Shown: positions 12,990 to 25,101, numbered from the stretch's first letter. The stretch is DNA of 64,000 bases from Sipunculus nudus (GCA_026874595.1 CM049311.1:5183676-5247675); one strand, 5' to 3'. Notes: generated by a model from the sequence alone, not told the origin. Translations and numbers: made by a program.

Positions 12990-14545
12990 CTGTAAAGTGA
13001 CTACATGTATCTGCCAGCGTGGATGTCTGCCACGTAAACATGATTGTAGGTGTCACCACCTGTAATTTGGACAAGAAACTATCCAAGCAAAATTTTAGGT
13101 GGAAAGTCAAACCACTGCCGAGATATGAGTGATTTTATCCCACAACAGACAAACAAAAGGATACTGTGAAAAAATGGTTGCAGGTGGCGCAACCAGTTTC
13201 TTGTATGATAAAGAGCTATGTGAGATCCAAACACATGCAAAACTTGTCAAACCAGTCCAGAGATATAGGCATGGATGTTTGCTGCTTGAACGTGAACGTA
13301 GGTGGTGCCAACTGTCATGAAATCAAGAAAGCTATGGTGATACATCAGATATCAATGGTTACTTTTATAATCTAATTTGCATTTGGCCCCTATATTTGTG
13401 CATTTTATATTGTCTTATCTGATTCTCGAATCTTTTTTAAATTATTCATATGTACCTTATTGTGTACAGTGGTTAAGAGCTAATGCATTTCAATTCAGTG
13501 AATTTGGCACTTTAATCTATTTCAGTAATAATAATAATAAATTATTAATTAAAAAATGTGCAGTTAAAATTCTGAATTTTAGTAGTTTTAAAATTGTGTT
13601 GTTCTATTGCCAGACTGATAAACCTGTTTATTACCCATGACTCATATGTAATAACTATAATATGATATATGCTAGGGTAGGAAACGTATGGAACTCATCG
13701 ATTAGGATTCGCACAAACAACCCTATGTATATAATATGTAAATAAACAGTTAGGAGTAGTATCGCAAACACCATAATAATTTGTAAGAACGTTGGTAAAC
13801 AAAACTCTGCTTCTTGGAAAAAAGTCTATCAGTAGGTCAAGATACGGAAATGGTACTGATGTTAGATATTTATTTGACAGCGAAGTTGTCAAATAATCGA
13901 GTAAAGTATTAATGCTTAGACTTATGACACATATGTAAATCTTTGAATGCTATGTTATACATTTAACGGAGATATTATGTTTATATGGCATGTGTATATT
14001 GTGGAAAATAATGTTTGAAATGCTGCTACTCTGGATGTTATGAAAAAAAGAGTGAAACTGAAATAAAGTAAACAAAAAAAAAAGAAAAAAAAAAAAAGAA
14101 AGCTATCCAGGATGTAAATGCATGCCTCATTTCAGGTGAATTAGTCAAACCACTGCAGAGATATGAGTGATTTTAACCCAAGGCAGACAAACAGATGGAC
14201 ACTGTGCAAACATGGTTGCAGGTGGCGCCACCTTTTTTTGTGTATGTTTAAAGCTATCTAAGGGCTACATTTGTAAAAAAATTTTTTCCTGATTGGTCAA
14301 ACGAGTCTAAAGATATGTGGGTTAATGTGTCAAAACAGATGCACAGATGGATGCACTGGAGAGAGGAAAGGTCAAACGCCAATTGGTTAGGCACAAGTTC
14401 ACATGTGACCCAATAATTGGTGCAAGTTTCAGAAAACTCAGTATAGTAGTCTCAGTGGAGTTCTCCGGAAATGAACGCGGTGGCGGCAGCGGCGGAACCT
14501 GTTCAACAAGGGACCCATGGGTCACAGTGCTCAGCTGATCGTGAT
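12990..14545 (+). mobile_element. Pearl/Helentron-like palindrome-bearing element, interrupted by a retrocopy
   Basis: The two halves (12990-13335 and 14096-14545) align consecutively with the repeat unit of the array at 22273-24600: AACCACTGC(C/A)GAGATATGAG, then TTGCAGGTGGCGC, then a GATCGGTCAAAC-like block. The right part has the GGAAATGAACGCGGTGGCGG block also found at 62815-62900. It ends in CAAGGGACCCATGGGTCAC and GCTCAGCTGA. The two halves are separated by a younger insertion (13336-14095). Linking this to the bivalve 'pearl' family is an inference from the tandem-core architecture. Confidence 0.75.
13336..14095 (+). mobile_element. Polyadenylated retrocopy with 11-bp target-site duplication
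   Basis: A 760-bp segment splits the host element. The duplication AAGAAAGCTAT is present at 13325-13335 and 14096-14106. Its 3' end has AATAAA (about 14061) followed by an A-rich tail (14074-14097, interrupted by two G). The uninterrupted host order (AAGAAAGCTRTCCAGGATGT) is seen in the sister repeats at 22-24 kb. This is the hallmark of target-primed reverse transcription by a LINE machinery. Its 5' end (GGTGATACATCAGATATCAA) is the same sequence as part of the 93-bp satellite at 24.7 kb. The longest frame (13377-13640) is not recognisable as a protein. Confidence 0.85.
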
Positions 14546-16375
14546 TGGACTATAAATGTTTCTCCACTGTGATACTATATCGAGTCGATAAAGCTTATGA
14601 ATATCATGGACATGTTGGGCTATTATAAAGGAATGTAATGTAATATGTGAGTAAATGATAAATGAAATTACCTGACTGATGGATTAATAGAGTCAAATAT
14701 AGTGGTTTATTTTTTATTTATTTAGGAGGGGTTGAAAATTGTGATATATTTGAGCAAATATGAATGCAATGACAGCAGTAATAAGCAGTAGTAGAATGAT
14801 GATAAGGCTATTTGTTGAAGGATCTAAAGTGTATGGTAGTCTGCAAGCTTTCAATTTGACAGATATGATGTTATGATTAACTATGCTGATGAAGTGATTT
14901 ATGAATTTGTGACTGTATGACACAATATCTCTTTAGTCTTGACAAGGTACATTATTGTGATGCCCACTATGTCTACATATTACACAATATTGACATAATT
15001 TCTGGCATGTACATAGGTACCTATGGACGAATAGTTATACAAAATATTAAAATATGAATATATCTGATTCATCTTGTTCTTGCTTACTGAGGCTGACTTT
15101 GGGATGGGGTTCAGAGAAGGGAAAAGTGAGGGCAGCACAAAGGTGGATGTAGAAATATTCTATTGTAATGTTTTTCATTTATATAAGAATATGAAAAGCT
15201 AAGAGGAAAGAGGTCCTCCTACTTGGTTATAGTAAAGTTCTAAATATATGATTGCAAACTAATACTCTGACAAGACTGTCATGAAGAAAAACAGTAAAAG
15301 TTTTGAGATACTGTGATGCATATGAAAATTTACAGATGGACAGGCAAGTGGACAGAATGGACTAATACCTTTATTTCACTTTCAAGGGAATAATGCATTT
15401 AAGTTTATATATAATCCTATTTTTTTTAAGCATATCCACTTTTTTCATTAAGAAGTTTTTATCTGAATCATTTTTTTATATACAGGTTTTATAAATTTTT
15501 AATAAAAAAACCTGAAAATATAAGTTAAAATAATAGAATTGTTGCAAAAGTTGCAATCATTATATATACAGAGTAAAAAACTGAAACTATAAGTTAAAAT
15601 ATTAGAATTGTTGCAAAAGTTGCAATCATCATATATCCAGAGTGTAGCTCATATTGGGTCATATTATGCATACACATATATTTTATTATTTTTAAATCAT
15701 AAATGTTTAAACTGAATTTAAAAGAAAATAATGCCACAACATGGCATCTTCAAGAATATTCCTTGAATCACTATTAAAAAGTTTTGCACATTGGAGTTTT
15801 CAGTACATGCTTAATTTTATTCACCAAAATAAAATAAAAGATTCAGTAAATTTGATAAAATAAAACATCTTTTCAAATAAAGTATACACACTGTTGGTTG
15901 AATGAGGGACAAACAATATCATTGTGCTAATTACTATCCCAGTTTTAATTTATCACTGGAATTAATAGTCAATTTAAAACCTGGTGAAGTTTTTACTCTT
16001 CTGAAGTAAGGAATTACTTATCTCATGAACATCCACACTTTCATAGCCATACACCACTTTGTGGACACAATTAAATGTACACTTTAATCATTGTAACCCT
16101 GGTGGTACAATACAAAATCTAAAATGTAGCACAGCCTAGAATAAGAATGAATCAAATACAGAAAATAATAACATTCATCTAGTTTATGCACCATCTGGGG
16201 GGGGGGGGGAATGCAGGGCAGAGGGGAAGCCTGCTGGAGGTGGCCAAGCTGACCCAAGGCAAGCTGCCTGGGGTGGGTTACATAATGCAAGTGAAGGCTG
16301 TACTACTAGGTGGGCTAGATGTAAACAACACTTGACATGGTGTATGAAAACATGAATAAAAGCTATTCTTTCCAA
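14546..16375 (-). other. Intron sequence of the DUF4139 gene, no exon seen
   Basis: Low-complexity AT-rich sequence. There is a local tandem duplication at about 15500-15640 (GTTGCAAAAGTTGCAATCAT twice) and a G homopolymer of about 11 at 16199. Confidence 0.5.
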
Positions 16376-17745
16376 TAAATTTCTCTGAAATTTCAGATTT
16401 TAAAAGATTAAATCCTTATGTATATATGCTGTGAAAATTAAATCAACAGTGCCAAAGTTGGACAAAATTTAAGATATTGATTTTTTATTTATGATAATAA
16501 CTTGAAAAATTTGCAAAATTCAGACCTAATTTTGGGTAAACAATTGAATCTTGATTAAATAAAGTTATATTCCTGAAAAAAAGTCTCTAGGTTCAGCAAT
16601 TCTCATGTTAGGTGAGAAAATATATTTCCTTATTTTTAAAAAAAATTGCATTATGTTTTGGCCCATAACTTCAAAATAATACCCAATACTGACCTAATTT
16701 TTGGTATGTTCATAGAAAATGTATGAAAGAATGTGAATACTAAAAACGATCAAAAACAGATCAGTGGTTTTGATATTAGGCAGCCTTGAAGTGTATCAAT
16801 GGCTTTTTTCATGGAAAACAGAGTTTTTTTCCTTAATATCTTGAAGGAACAAAGTCCTAATGACCCAATTTTCGGTATGGTAGGAGATTTTGGGGACATC
16901 TAAAATTATGCCAACAGCCTGGGGAGCATAGAGATGTGCACTGAATGACCTACAGTCATCAAAGTGGACTGCTTGACAATGTAAGGGAATACAACAAGAG
17001 CCTCCAAAAAAAAATTAATAACTAGCCTAAATTGGCAGCTTTTATTTTCAAATTTCAGATTTTAACAGATTAAATCCTTATGTATACATGCTGTGAAAAT
17101 TAAATCCACAGTACTTGCAGGAAAAAAACATGCCGTGGCCAAAGTTGGGAAAAATTTAAGGTACCAATTTTATATTTTTGCCAATATTAAAAAAAATTTA
17201 ACAGATTTTGATCTAATTTTTGGTATACAATTAAATTTTGATTAATTAAAGTTGTATTACTGGAAAAAAAAGTCCTACCTTTAACACTTTTGGTCTTAAG
17301 TGACCAAATATCTTCCTGATTTTTTTACAAAGTCCATTATGTTTGGGCCCATAACTTTTTTAAATTATATAATACTGACTTAATATCTGGCAGGTACATA
17401 GGAACTATATAGAGGAATATTTATGGTAAATATGAAGAAAACCAGATGAGTGGTTTTGATATTAGGCAGTCCTGAAGTGTGAAAATAGATTTCTAATAAA
17501 AAAATTGAGGTTTTTCCTTAATATCTCGAAGGAACGAAGTCCTATTGACCCAATTTTCGGCATGGTAGGAGATTTTTGGGACATCTAACTGTATGCCTAA
17601 TTTCAGATTCGTAGGTCCAACGGTGTCGAAACGTGCCAGTCTTACGGACGGACATCCAGACAGACGGACGGACGGACGGACAGACAGACGACGGACAATG
17701 CACCACGACTATAGCTCAGATGACTTATAGTCAGCTGAGCTAAAA
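16376..17745 (+). mobile_element. Partial, diverged relative of the 2.6 kb element
   Basis: The sequence follows copy A from about 4890 to 6235, including both internal roughly 660-bp segments. It shares CAGTGGTTTTGATATTAGGC, the GGCCCATAACTT block, the ACGG tract (17645-17695) and the CTATAGCTCAGATGACTTAT terminus. It lacks the other terminal half, so it is a truncated copy inside the DUF4139 gene intron. Confidence 0.8.
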
Positions 17746-18048
17746 ACGTAGTATCCACAAAACTTTGTTTTTGAGGATACAATAATTCATCTGATGATGG
17801 ATATACTAAGTATTGGTTACTGTGTGGTGAGCGGAAAATGAAAATAATGTAGAAACCAAAAAAATATGAATTTAAGTCCATCATAGTACTCCCTGCATGG
17901 ACTGAATTAAGTGTTACCTTCACCTGTTTATATGAACACATATTTGAGGTCTGAAGACTCTGCATTTTTTGTAACAGTGACTCTGAAAGTTGATCCTTTT
18001 CAGAGCCTCCATAACCATGTAATCTGCTGACCAATCTCTGTCCCTTAC

Positions 18049-18257
18049 CTTTCCATGGTGCCCTGGCCCTGCATGTTCATTTCTTGGAGGTTGAGCTCTA
18101 GCGCTGACAGCTTCTTCTCCGCAGTCTCTATCTGCAGCTTGAGTTCGTGGGAAGCTTCATCCAGGCTGGCTCCCTGTGCACTATAAAGCTGGAAGAACCC
18201 GGCCATAGCATCCATTGTGTCTTTGTTCAGGCCGACCACTGGGCCATTCTCATTCTT
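18049..18257 (-). CDS. DUF4140/DUF4139-family protein, coding exon 3
   Basis: The acceptor is TTTACCACAG and the donor is AG|GTAAGG. It encodes about 70 residues, from KNENGPVVGLNKDTMDAMAG to the coiled-coil-like LKLQIETAEKKLSALELNLQ. Family members have a helical coiled-coil segment between the N-terminal DUF4140 and C-terminal DUF4139 domains, and this exon fits that segment. Phase is 0 at the start and +2 at the end, matching its neighbours. Confidence 0.9.
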
Positions 18258-18373
18258 CTGTGGTAAAAAAACAGCAGGAGACAGATGTAAGCTTTCTAAA
18301 TGAGATATTTTATAAACCACAATTTGATGATGTTTTGCCAAACTTTGATATTATGAATCCTATTAAATTAATA

Positions 18374-18378
<5 letters not shown>

Positions 18379-18426
<48 letters not shown>
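18379..18426. repeat. (TA)n microsatellite
   Basis: Uninterrupted TA dinucleotides in the intron between coding exons 2 and 3 of the DUF4139 gene. Confidence 0.95.
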
Positions 18427-18428
<2 letters not shown>

Positions 18429-18517
18429 TATTTTAACAGTGCATATACATAATTCTAAATTAATGTTCATTGCCTACCTTTATATATTTACTTATATATT
18501 TCTGATAAAAATTTGTG

Positions 18518-18521
<4 letters not shown>

Positions 18522-18592
<71 letters not shown>
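18522..18592. repeat. (TA)n microsatellite, second tract
   Basis: A longer uninterrupted TA tract about 100 bp beyond the first. It is self-complementary and likely length-polymorphic. Confidence 0.95.
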
Positions 18593-18595
<3 letters not shown>

Positions 18596-18759
18596 ACAAA
18601 AATGTATATGATAAATTAGAGTTCCATGGTAAAAAGCTATTTTTTCCCAAACCATTGGGGAACACATTTATTGCCAACAAAAATCCACTAAAATTTAATA
18701 AATATTCAGGGTTTGAAAAGTACAATTTAACTGGTTAGGAAGGAAAAGAAATCTGATAC

Positions 18760-18994
18760 CTTATCTTTTCCCGAGATAGTTTTTGGTAGTTGATCAGCGA
18801 GCCCGTTAAGCAGCGTGTCCTGTCTGTCTAGCCTCTTCTTCTTCATGTACAACACATCCAGGCTGTTTCTGGCCTCGCTGATATCTTTGTTCAGATCTTT
18901 AACTTTCTGTGACTGCGTGCCTTCATCCAGGCTGGACACGTGTTTGGTCTGGAACGTCACCTCTAAGATCGTGGCTGATCCTTTTCCTTCCACC
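18760..18994 (-). CDS. DUF4140/DUF4139-family protein, coding exon 2
   Basis: The acceptor is GTATTACAG and the donor is AAG|GTATCA. It encodes about 78 residues: VEGKGSATILEVTFQTKHV completes the small beta N-terminal DUF4140 domain, followed by a charged helix (SQKVKDLNKDISEARNSLDV) typical of the coiled-coil connector. The first base completes the Arg codon begun in exon 1. Confidence 0.92.
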
Positions 18995-19495
18995 CTGTAA
19001 TACACTGTGAACCATGTAGAGGGAAAAGCAAAATATTCAGAAAACCAATTTTTTTAAGTGAACCAAATAGTGCAATTGTTGGATTGAAATTAAGGGTGCA
19101 TTCCATGGCTGGAACTTGAGTATCAGATATATGATGGTAATTTTTCATGCCCATTAACTCTATAAAATAGGGGAACTCTCAGTGGGAAAAATATTATATA
19201 TGAATTTATTTTAAATTTGTTCCAAACTAAACCAACTTCTGTTTTTGATGGTGATTATGATGATGTTAAGGGGCCAATCAAGCTGCACTATTTACTTTAA
19301 TAGGTTTAAGGCCAAGCCAGCCTTGTAAGCAATAAAAAAGTTCAAAAACAGATAAAGTCCAGTAACTGCTCCTGTATTTTTTAAATAGTCATGTATATTA
19401 ACTATGGAAGGTTCAATAGTGTGTGAAGTCACATCAGAATACCAATAGTATTTAACTGTACCATTTTAATTTGTTCATTCTCAGAGTTTGGCTTT

Positions 19496-20600
19496 ATACG
19501 CCCGTCTTTGACGGAAGTATTATGGTATACCCACCGTCCTCCTGACTGTCCATCAGCCTGACTGTCCGTCCACCCATCCATTAACTTTTAGTGCCACTGC
19601 GATAACTTATTTTGGCTTTGATGAATTATCATGAAACTCAAACTACTAACCAATACATTATCTCATAAGAGTTTGATTACAGGCAATATCTATACAAATC
19701 TAATAAGGTCAGAGGTCACTTGGTGTCGCTGCAATAACTATGAGGAATATGATGGATTCTGATCAAACTCAACAGCAATGTTTATCAATAAAATATCTTG
19801 CCTAAGTTCAAATCAAGCAAAATCCATTCTCCAGAAAATCCACACATATTTAATGAGGTCACTGCACTTTGGAGGCACTGTGGGACTTACCAAAATTTCT
19901 ATGGATTTTCATGAAACTCATTATACATATTTAACAATAGATTTCTCACTTAAATTAAATTCTCAGCAAAATTCATGCATATTTAATGAGGTCAGAGGCC
20001 ACCTGGCTCCTTTGTACATTCCAATTTGTAATATAAGGTTTGAATTTCCGTGCTAGTCTGTATATACGAGTAAGTGAAGTAGACAACAGCCTGCAGTACA
20101 TCCTGTAAGCCAGTAACATCCACCAGGAAACAACTACCAGGCTTAATTCACACCTGAAGAAGGGGCTGTACCCCTTGAAAGCTTGTGTCAAGAGTAACAA
20201 CATCAGCTAGTCTACATTAAGGTATCATATGTTTACTTCACTTATTCAAATTTGTGTTGCACTATAACGTACAAGGAATATAATGGATTTTGATCAAACT
20301 CAAAAGAAATATTAATCAGTTTAATAATTTGATCAAACTCGATAGAAATATTAATCATTATATTATCTCCCCTAAGTTCTATTTCATGCAAAATCCATGC
20401 ATATTTAATAAGGTCAGATGTCACCACACTTTGGTGGCGCCAAGCTTACTCACAAAAAATCTCATGGATTTTTTATATAACTCATGATGAGTATTAACCA
20501 ATACAGTTTCTCACCTGAATTACATTCTCAGCAAAATCACACATATTTAATGAGGTCAGAGTTCACAAAATATGAAACAGGTGTATTATGCACCAACTGC
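19496..20600 (+). mobile_element. Hairpin-initiated non-coding element with degenerate tandem units
   Basis: It begins with the hairpin TACGCCCGTCTTTGACGGAAGTA, then a CTGTCC/GTCCGTCC tract, then ATCATGAAACTCAAAC. Downstream, the block GATCAAACTCAA...CCTAAGTTCAAATCAAGCAAAATCCAT...TTAATGAGGTCA recurs in diverged form at about 19760, 19900, 20290 and 20500. An unrelated segment (20055-20235) interrupts it. No coding capacity was seen. Confidence 0.6.
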
Positions 20601-21312
20601 AGTGCTCTTGTTATGATAGATTTTTACATTGTTTGCAGGTCTAAAGATACATATCTTTGACCACCAGGTGTGTAAACAATGGTTTGCCTCACAACTATAA
20701 TATTTAACTGAAGAAAGCAAAGGATGCAGAAAATGACCTGTGACCTATAATTTTACCTGGTCATCCAAGTGTGTAAGTACAAAGTTCAAAATCCAAAATC
20801 AAGAGTTTCAGAGTCAGAAAGAATATACACATAAACTTCACCAGACCCTGAGATAATCACTGAGTTTATTTTTTCCTAATCTACTAAAGTTAAGGTCTCA
20901 GAAAAGTCCCCAGAGTCTGTCTAAACATTGTTTAAGTTTTTACCTAAACTGTTGCTCTGAGGCACTTTGATTTGCACATATTCTGAAATCTAAAAATATT
21001 CTCCACAATGAAGTATATAAACAATGAAGTTTCTAAATCTTGTTGGATCTTTACAGATTTAAAAAGAATTTTATTATTTTTATACATTTTGATTTTAACT
21101 AGATCTTTCTCAGCCAATTATGAATTAAAACATTCCCTGTTCACTATATGGAGTTGTAAACATGTTCTAGAATGTGCCTCTCTTTAATGGAAAGCCTGGT
21201 GAAAAATAAAAAATAAATTAATTTGGTGTAAATGATTTCTTTGATGATGCAGGTATTTCTAAGACAGACATTCCACATAAAGGTAATGACCATTGTTAAA
21301 CTTTGCTGCTAC
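20601..21312 (-). other. Intron 1 of the coding part of the DUF4139 gene
   Basis: No feature was recognised apart from the donor GTAGCA next to 21313. Confidence 0.5.
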
Positions 21313-21536
21313 CTGACAGAATCCTGATCCACACATTCAGACATTTTCTGGAGAACGACTTCATTTTCTCCTGGGATAACTTTGGTTTTGATGGAACGAC
21401 AAACTTCAGCTCTGTCCAAGTAGACCACGACTGTTTCTACATGACAGTCACGTGTGTTGAATTCATGTCGGTTGGACTGAGTTGGTGTAACATCTGGAGT
21501 TGTATCACTACTACTGCCAGTTCGAGGGTCTGCCAT
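21313..21536 (-). CDS. DUF4140/DUF4139-family protein (F37C4.5-like), coding exon 1 with start codon
   Basis: This is the first coding exon of the minus-strand gene. It encodes MADPRTGSSSDTTPDVTPTQ, a disordered leader, then the N-terminal DUF4140 domain (HVETVVVYLDRAEVCRS, then IKTKVIPGENEVVLQKMSEC). V-x-V-[YF]-x-D-R-A-x-V is the domain signature. The start was chosen because a probable acceptor (TTTCCACAG) lies about 17 bases upstream, making the frame above it 5'UTR. The full reconstruction runs 21536 > 18994-18760 > 18257-18049 > 12857-12728 > 11539-11403 > 8343-8157, which is 374 in-frame codons. The family is widespread (animals, fungi, bacteria) and its biochemical role is not established. 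I do not assign a symbol or function. Confidence 0.9.
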
Positions 21537-21901
21537 ACTGTGGATTAAATTTCTGTGGAAACAAAATGTGAAATATATATATGTATATATATTAGGGTCA
21601 CCTGGTGCACAGGAAATGTGTGGACACACTTTCAGAGCTCTCACTTTCTTCCTCATTTTGAAGTGGAAATACTGTCAGGAAATAGCTGGAAAATTGCGTG
21701 GAGTTTTATAAATGATCATGGGATGTGTACATCATAGAAATTCTTCTGAAAGTACTTTTTCTTATTTTGCTTCTAAAAAATTTGTTACCATGATATAGTT
21801 CTTTCCAATCAGTGACCTGGGCTCAAGGTACTAAATAATTACACTCAAGCTAGGTTGGGAGAGCCCCTTCTGTCTTGGTCAGTAGACCATGCAGCACCAG
21901 A

Positions 21902-21902
<1 letters not shown>

Positions 21903-21933
<31 letters not shown>

Positions 21934-21935
21934 AT
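21903..21935. repeat. Homopolymer tract C(21)A(12)
   Basis: A run of about 21 C followed by about 12 A upstream of the DUF4139 gene start. It is prone to assembly or length error. Confidence 0.9.
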
Positions 21936-22272
21936 AGGTCAATTGTGTGAACTACAAAGGGACCCAAAAACCTGAACTGGAGTTACTTTATATACATTGC
22001 TTGGAAGTAAAAGAAAAAGAAAAATGTACTCCTCATAGTATCCAGTTTTTCTTCTCCTGAAACCCCTTGGAATGTACAGAGATTCCTACCTTCTCAAGTA
22101 AAACAAGGCCTACAGGCCTAATGCGAACCTGTGCAAAGTGTTGGAGTATGAATGGAGGTTTATTTTTAAAATTTAATATTGATCCTTTTAAGTCCTGCAT
22201 ATCTACCTTAGTCATTATGATTTCAGCAAAATGGACATTTCAGACCTGCAAGTTTCAGACCAGGACATTTTA

Positions 22273-24600
22273 AAACTAGAATATGGGTAGTTGACAAGCA
22301 ACTATATGTATCTGCATAAATCAGAGTGGGATGGGTAAAGTGAGGCATGGATTAAGTGGCAAGGGGAATAGAGTGAGGTGTGTTGCATATTAGCTTGGAT
22401 GTCTGCAGCGTAAACGTGAGTGTAGGTGGTGCCACCTGTCATAAAATCGAGAAAATTGTCCAGAATGTATAAACCTGCAAAATTTCAGGTGGATAAGTTA
22501 AACCACTGCTGAGATATGAGTGATTTTATCCCAAGGCAGATGAACAGATGGAAGGTGTTCATAAGTGGTTGCAGGTGGCGCCACCAGTTTTGCTTATGAT
22601 GAAGAGCTATGTGAGATCTATACAGAAGCAAAATTTTGGCCACATCGGTCAAACGGTTCCCTAGATATGACCTTGGATGTCTGCAAAGTAAACGTGAATG
22701 TAGGTGGCGCCGCCTGTCATAAAATCGAGAAAACTTTCCAGGATGTATAAACCTGCAAAATTTCAGGTGGAATAGTCAAACCACTGCTGAGATATGAGTA
22801 ATATTATCCCAAGGCAGATGAACAGATAGATGCTGTGTATAAATGGTTGCAGGTGGCGCCACCAGTTTTTGCCTATGATGAAGAGCTATGTGAGATCTAT
22901 ACACATGCAAAATTTGGTACTTTCTGCAGAGTAAAGGTGAATGTAGGTGGTGCCACCTGTCATAAAATAGAGAAAGCTGTCCAGGATGTATAAACCTGCA
23001 AAATTTCAGGTGGATAGGTCAAACCACTGCTGAGATATGAGTGATTTTATCCGAAGGCAGATGAACAGATGGAAGATGTTCATAAGTGGTTGCAGGTGGC
23101 GCCACCGGTTTTGTTTTTGATGAAGAGCTATGTGAAATTTTTACACATGCAAAATTTTGTCCCAATTGGTCAAATGGTTCCCTAGATCTGAGCTTGGATG
23201 TTTGCAGTGTAAATGTGAATGTAGGTGGCGCCACCTGTCATGAAATCAAGAAGGCTGTCCAGGGTGTATAAACCTGCAAAATTTCAGGTGGATAAGTCAA
23301 ACCACTGCTGAGTTATGAGTGATTTTACGCCGAGGCAGATGAACAGATGGATGCTGTGCATAAATGGTTGCAGGTGGCAACACTAGTTTTGCCTATGATG
23401 AAGAGCTATGTGAAATCTATACACATGCAAAATTTTGGCCAAATCGGTCAAACAGTTCCCGAGATATGAGCTAGGATGTCTGCAGAGTAAATGTGAATGT
23501 AGGTGGTGCCACCTGTCATATAATCGAGAAAGCTGTCCAGGATGTATAAACCTGCAAAATTTCAGGTGGATAAGTTAAACCACTGCTGAGATATGAGTGA
23601 TTTTATCCCAAAGCAGATGAACAGATGGACACTGTGCATAAGTGGTTGCAGGTGGCGCCACCGGTTTTGCCTATGATGAAGAGCTATGTGAGATCTATAC
23701 ACATGCAAAATTTTGGCCCAATCAGTCAAACAGTTTCCTAGATATGAGCTTGTATGTCTGCAAAGTAAACATGAATGTAGGTGGCGCCGCCTGTCATAAA
23801 ATCGAGAAAGCTTTCCAGGATGTATAAACCTGCAAAATTTCAGGTGGAAAAGTCAAACCACTGCTGAGATATGAGTGATTTTATCCCAAAGCAGATGAAC
23901 AGATAGATGCTGTGCATAAATGGTTGCAGGTGGCGCCACCGGTTTTGCCTATGATGAAGAGCTATGTGAGATCTATACACATGCAAAAATTTGGCCCAAT
24001 CGGTCAAACGTTTTTTTGAGATATGAGCTTTGATGTCTGCAGAGTAAACGTGAATGTAGGTGGCGCCACCTATCATAAAGTAGAGAAAGCTGTCTAGGAT
24101 GTATAAACCTGCAAAATTTTAGGTGGATAAGTCAAACCACTGCTGAGATATGAGTGATATTATCCCAAGGCAGATGAAAAGATGGACACTGTGAAAAAAA
24201 TGGTTGCAGGTGGCGCCACCATTTTTAGTGTTTGTTTTAAAGCTATCAAAAGGCTACATTTGTGCAAAATTTTTAGCCTGATCGGTCAAACAGTTTCCAA
24301 GATATGTAGGTTTATGTGTGGAAACAGACACACAAATGGACACTAGGCAGCGAGAAAAGGTCAGAGGTCAACCAAAAATGAAGGCGCAGCAGTTCACATC
24401 TGACCTGATGATAAACCGAATTCGCGTAAAATGCAAACCAAGTTTTTTCAAACAGTTGAAAGATATAGTTCCAATAATCTGGAAATTCTGCATCCAAACA
24501 TTGTGTCTAGATGTCTAGACGCTGTGTCTAGGCGGACGATGGACGGACGACACTGGGCCATCGCATAAGCTCACAGGTTCGCTAAAAAACTCGGTTTCGA
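22273..24600 (+). mobile_element. Pearl/Helentron-like element with a ~279-bp tandem array
   Basis: The left end is AACTAGAATAT followed by the hairpin GTAGTTGACAAGCAACTAT. The same left end occurs inverted at about 63730-63762. The body holds about six head-to-tail units. Equivalent palindromes fall near 22422, 22703, 22946, 23223, 23502, 23779 and 24059, a period of about 277-281 bp except for one unit of about 243. Each unit has two copies of the palindrome GGTGGCGCCACC roughly 130-150 bp apart, so the unit is itself a diverged dimer. The right end contains GCGGACGATGGACGGACG. It has no protein. The architecture recalls the bivalve pearl elements (tandem cores plus ACGG microsatellite), by inference. 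Confidence 0.85.
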
Positions 24601-24654
24601 AGAGATGGCTGTAACAAAGGAAATGATAAAAGAAATACTAAATGACATTGAGAT

Positions 24655-25101
24655 TAAAATAGTCTCAATATTTTTATTAAATCAATATTATAAGTTCACT
24701 GTAATCTCGGTGATACATCAGATATCAATGGTTACTTTTAATTAAGTACAGCAAGGCTCCATATTTTTATTTAATAAATATTTTAAGTTGACTGAAATCT
24801 TGGTGATGAATCAGATATCAATGGTTACTTTTAATTAAGTGCAGAAAGGCTCAGTATTTTCATTTAATTAATATTTTAAGTTTACTGTAATCTTGGTGAT
24901 ACATCAGATATCAATGGTTACTTTTAATTAAGTACAGCAAGGCTCAATATTTTTATTTAATAAATATTTCAAGTTTACTGAAATCTTGGTGATACATCAG
25001 ATATCAATGGTTACTTTTAATTAAGTGTAGCAAGGCTCAGTATTTTTATTTAATCAATATTTTAAGTTTACTGTAATCTTGGTGATACATCAAATTTCAA
25101 T
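24655..25101 (+). repeat. 93-bp satellite, left part
   Basis: About five units contain ATCTTGGTGATACATCAGAT, then ATCAATGGTTACTTTTAATT, then CAGCAAGGCTCAATATTT. The ATCTYGG anchor falls at 24704, 24797, 24890, 24983 and 25076, an exact 93-bp period. The array is broken at 25102 by a hAT-type insertion and resumes at 26705. Confidence 0.95.

Noticed and set aside
18424-18738. 104-residue frame rich in Ile/Tyr
   Set aside because: It comes from the (TA)n microsatellite.
22565-23827. Repeated ~61-residue frames beginning MVAGGATGF
   Set aside because: They are the ~279-bp repeat units read through the GGTGGCGCC palindrome; third-codon bias is absent and neighbouring units carry indels.
22273-24600. 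CRISPR-like array
   Set aside because: Units are ~279 bp with no unique spacers, and the context is an animal genome; it is a transposon-derived tandem repeat.
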